A DNA stretch of 6,422 nt from Actinomycetota bacterium (lineage in GTDB: Bacteria; Actinomycetota; Acidimicrobiia; Acidimicrobiales; JAFATL01). The notes below the pieces were generated by a model. That model was not told where the DNA came from. It was given only the letters and a program-made list of their open reading frames with translations, and ran no database searches. The translations under genes and the position numbers were made by a program. The DNA lies in assembly GCA_019243975.1 (NCBI GenBank), contig JAFATL010000151.1:1-6422 (forward strand), read 5' to 3'. Shown one piece after another: positions 4,545 through 6,422 of the stretch (the first letter of the stretch is position 1; each line of letters starts with the position of its first letter).

Positions 4545-6422
4545 TTCTTCGTCGCTCCCACCAGCGCGGCCGCGCCCGACCGCTCGATGGCCCGCAGGTC
4601 GCCGCCCAGGTACGACTGGATCACGAGGGGGTCGTCGCGGATCTGCTGGGGCGTGCCGTCGGCGATCAAGCTCCCCGACTCCATGGCGATGATGCGGTCG
4701 GACAGGCGCATCACCATGGGGATGTCGTGCTCGATGACGATCAGGGTCAGGTCGAGAGCGTCCTTGAGCCGAGCCAGCAGGTCGCCCAGCGCCTCCGTCT
4801 CCCGCTGGGCGATGCCCGACGCGGGCTCGTCCAGCAGCAGCAGCGTCGGCTCCAACGCCACCAGGCACGCCAGCTCGGTGATGCGGCGCGTGCCGGTGGA
4901 GAGGGCGGCGATCTGCTTGTTGCGGAACGCGTGCAAGCCCATCGACCCGATCAGCTCGCGCGCCCGCGCCTCCTTGCGGCGGTCGGCCGCGCCCAGGCCC
5001 GCCAACGCTGGCGCCAGCCGGGTCGGCTCCGCCCGCTCCAAGGCCAGCATCACGGTGTCGAGCACCGTCAACGTCGGGAACAGGCTGGCGTCCTGGAACG
5101 ACCGGATGAGGCCGAGCCGGCCGCGCCCCTCCGGCCCCATCTTGCTGACGTCGGTGCCTGCGAACACCACCCGTCCGGCATCGGGTCGGGTGAAGCCACC
5201 GATGAGCTCGAACAGCGTCGTCTTGCCGGCGCCGTTGGGCCCGATGAGCCCGAGGATCTCGCCCGCCTGCACCTCGAAGCTCACGCCGTCGACCGCGCGC
5301 ACCCCGCCGAACGCCTTCTCCACACCCTCGACGACGAGCAGCGGGCCGTCGTTGGTCGGCCCGCTGGCGATGCGGCGCTCGAGCACCAGACCGCCGGTGG
5401 GTGCGTGGGCATCGGTCTCGCCGACGTCATCCATGGCTCGCACTCTTCTGGCGTCGATGCCGGCCAGGCGCGCCACCAGGTCGATGGCGCGGTCGCGCGC
5501 GGGCTTGAGCATCTGGGCGATGCCGCCCGGGAAGTAGAGGATCAGCACCAGCCAGCCCAGGGCAGTGGCGGCCAGGCCGGCGTTGTCGAGAGGCAGGAAC
5601 TTGGGGATGCCGATGATGTAGAACGCGCCGATGAGCGGGCCGGCCAGCACGCCGATGCCGCCCAGCACGGTCATGGCGGCGACGTCGATGCTGGCGCCGA
5701 TGGGGAAGGCGGTGGGTGACACACGCGACAGCGCGTGCCCGTAGAGCGCGCCGCCGACCCCGGCGAGGAAGCCGGCCAGCACGAACGCCTGCAACTTCAC
5801 CGCGGTGGCCGGGATGGTGAAGGCGCGGGCGGCGGCTTCGTTGTCGCGCAGGGCGCGCAAACGCCGACCCACGCCGCTGCGCCAGACGTTGCCGGCCAAC
5901 CAGACCGACACCGCCAGCGGGATCAGCGCGAACAGGTAGTACTTCTTGCCCGTGTCGAAGATGGTGTGGCCGATGACGGGGCGTCCGGGGTCGACGCCCT
6001 CGCCCAGCATCCACGACTGCTGGAACAGCCACCCTTGCGTGGCCAGGGCGAAGCCGAGCGTCGACACCGCCAGCATCAAGCCGCGGATGCGCAAGGCGGG
6101 CAGGCCGATCACCAACGACACCGCCGCGGCGCCAAGTCCCGCGGCGACGAACCCGAACAGGTAGTTGCCCGTCTGCACAGTGACGACGTACGACACCGTC
6201 GCCCCGACGCCGGCCAACGCGAACTGACCGAGCGACAGCTGCCCGCCCAGGCCGGTGACGACACCGACCGACAGCCCGACGATCGAGAACGCCATGATCA
6301 CGGTGAGCGTCACCGACGTGGCGTTGGTGGTGAGCACGGGCATCAGCAGCGCCACGGCCAAGCCAATGCCGGCGACGATCGACCCCAGGTTGCGGATGGC
6401 CCACACCTGGCGCAGGCGCTCG
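4541..6422 (-). CDS. LivM-type permease fused to LivG-type ABC ATPase (5' end beyond window)
   Basis: Numbering from the GTG at 6406, residues 1-300 are a LivM-type inner-membrane permease with about nine hydrophobic helices, the hallmark GLGGQLSLGQFALAGVG (52-68), and a cytoplasmic coupling loop RALRDNEAAARAF (184-196). After a linker rich in charged residues (301-353), residues 355-605 form a LivG-type ATPase: Walker A GPNGAGKTT (389-397), Q-loop Gln438, signature-like LSTGTRR (502-508), Walker B LLLLDEP (522-528), and His560 in IEHD. The protein should import a solute delivered by the operon's binding protein. The frame stays open through 6407-6422, encoding ERLRQ just before the GTG, and no Shine-Dalgarno is visible there. 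The true start therefore probably lies upstream, possibly with a LivH-type permease fused in front. The stop TGA overlaps the next start as GTGA. Permease-ATPase fusions of this class are known in Actinobacteria; the substrate is not predictable. Confidence 0.94.
   Translation of the reverse strand, partial: ERLRQVWAIRNLGSIVAGIGLAVALLMPVLTTNATSVTLTVIMAFSIVGLSVGVVTGLGGQLSLGQFALAGVGATVSYVVTVQTGNYLFGFVAAGLGAAAVSLVIGLPALRIRGLMLAVSTLGFALATQGWLFQQSWMLGEGVDPGRPVIGHTIFDTGKKYYLFALIPLAVSVWLAGNVWRSGVGRRLRALRDNEAAARAFTIPATAVKLQAFVLAGFLAGVGGALYGHALSRVSPTAFPIGASIDVAAMTVLGGIGVLAGPLIGAFYIIGIPKFLPLDNAGLAATALGWLVLILYFPGGIAQMLKPARDRAIDLVARLAGIDARRVRAMDDVGETDAHAPTGGLVLERRIASGPTNDGPLLVVEGVEKAFGGVRAVDGVSFEVQAGEILGLIGPNGAGKTTLFELIGGFTRPDAGRVVFAGTDVSKMGPEGRGRLGLIRSFQDASLFPTLTVLDTVMLALERAEPTRLAPALAGLGAADRRKEARARELIGSMGLHAFRNKQIAALSTGTRRITELACLVALEPTLLLLDEPASGIAQRETEALGDLLARLKDALDLTLIVIEHDIPMVMRLSDRIIAMESGSLIADGTPQQIRDDPLVIQSYLGGDLRAIERSGAAALVGATKK
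4555..4559 (-). promoter_or_regulatory. Shine-Dalgarno deciding the GTG start of the small lipoprotein
   Basis: GGGAG on the minus strand is ten bases before the GTG at 4544, inside the last codons of the LivM-LivG gene. It supports GTG 4544 as the start, which places the lipobox cysteine at residue 20 as expected for a lipoprotein. The longer open frame running up to 4868 has no transporter or lipoprotein character before this point and is a shadow of the ATPase domain. Confidence 0.68.

Noticed and set aside
4143..5537. 464-residue open frame on the + strand opposite LivM-LivG and the small lipoprotein
   Set aside because: Its translation is rich in Arg, Ser, Ala and Pro with no recognisable domain. 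It lies antisense to clear transporter motifs, so it is a high-GC shadow frame.
6404..6406. GTG at 6406 as the real start of the LivM-LivG gene
   Set aside because: There is no purine-rich Shine-Dalgarno in the 16 visible upstream bases, and the frame continues openly to the edge. The gene is better treated as 5' partial.

Overview
The window is GC-rich, with G or C at most third codon positions, and is almost entirely coding. Gene style suggests an actinobacterium, perhaps an acidimicrobial-type lineage: fused Liv-type transporter subunits, several N-terminal lipoprotein signals, GTG as well as ATG starts, and LSTGT in place of LSGGQ in the LivG-like ATPase. The lineage is an inference from gene style, not a marker-gene assignment.

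Layout. Positions 2-367 on the + strand hold the last 121 residues of an amidase-signature enzyme whose catalytic part lies to the left of the window. Everything else is one compact minus-strand operon, read from right to left. It has (1) a LivM-LivG fusion (6422-4541) whose frame is open to the right edge, (2) a small lipoprotein of unknown function (4544-4053), (3) a 739-residue protein joining a complete-looking 12-helix Major Facilitator domain to a LivF-like ABC ATPase (4053-1834), and (4) a Liv/HAAT-type substrate-binding lipoprotein (1837-368). Stops and starts overlap at all three junctions (GTGA, TGATG, ATGA), and each start has a purine-rich Shine-Dalgarno sequence 9-10 bases upstream. 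The four genes are therefore probably co-transcribed and translationally coupled. The amidase and binding-protein genes converge with adjacent stop codons and no intergenic base between them.

How it works together. The binding lipoprotein would capture a small polar solute, such as an amino acid, amide or related compound. The LivM-type permease would move it across the membrane, powered by the LivG and LivF ATPase domains. A LivH-type partner is expected but not visible; it may lie just beyond the right edge, possibly in the same polypeptide. The oddest feature is that the LivF ATPase is carried on the cytoplasmic C-terminus of an MFS carrier, so a secondary-transporter fold is physically tied to an ABC importer. 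With the unknown lipoprotein in the same operon, this looks like a non-standard ABC/MFS composite transporter and is the main candidate for something undescribed. No RNA genes, mobile elements, CRISPR arrays or convincing terminators were seen, and no gene-free stretch longer than a few bases exists.
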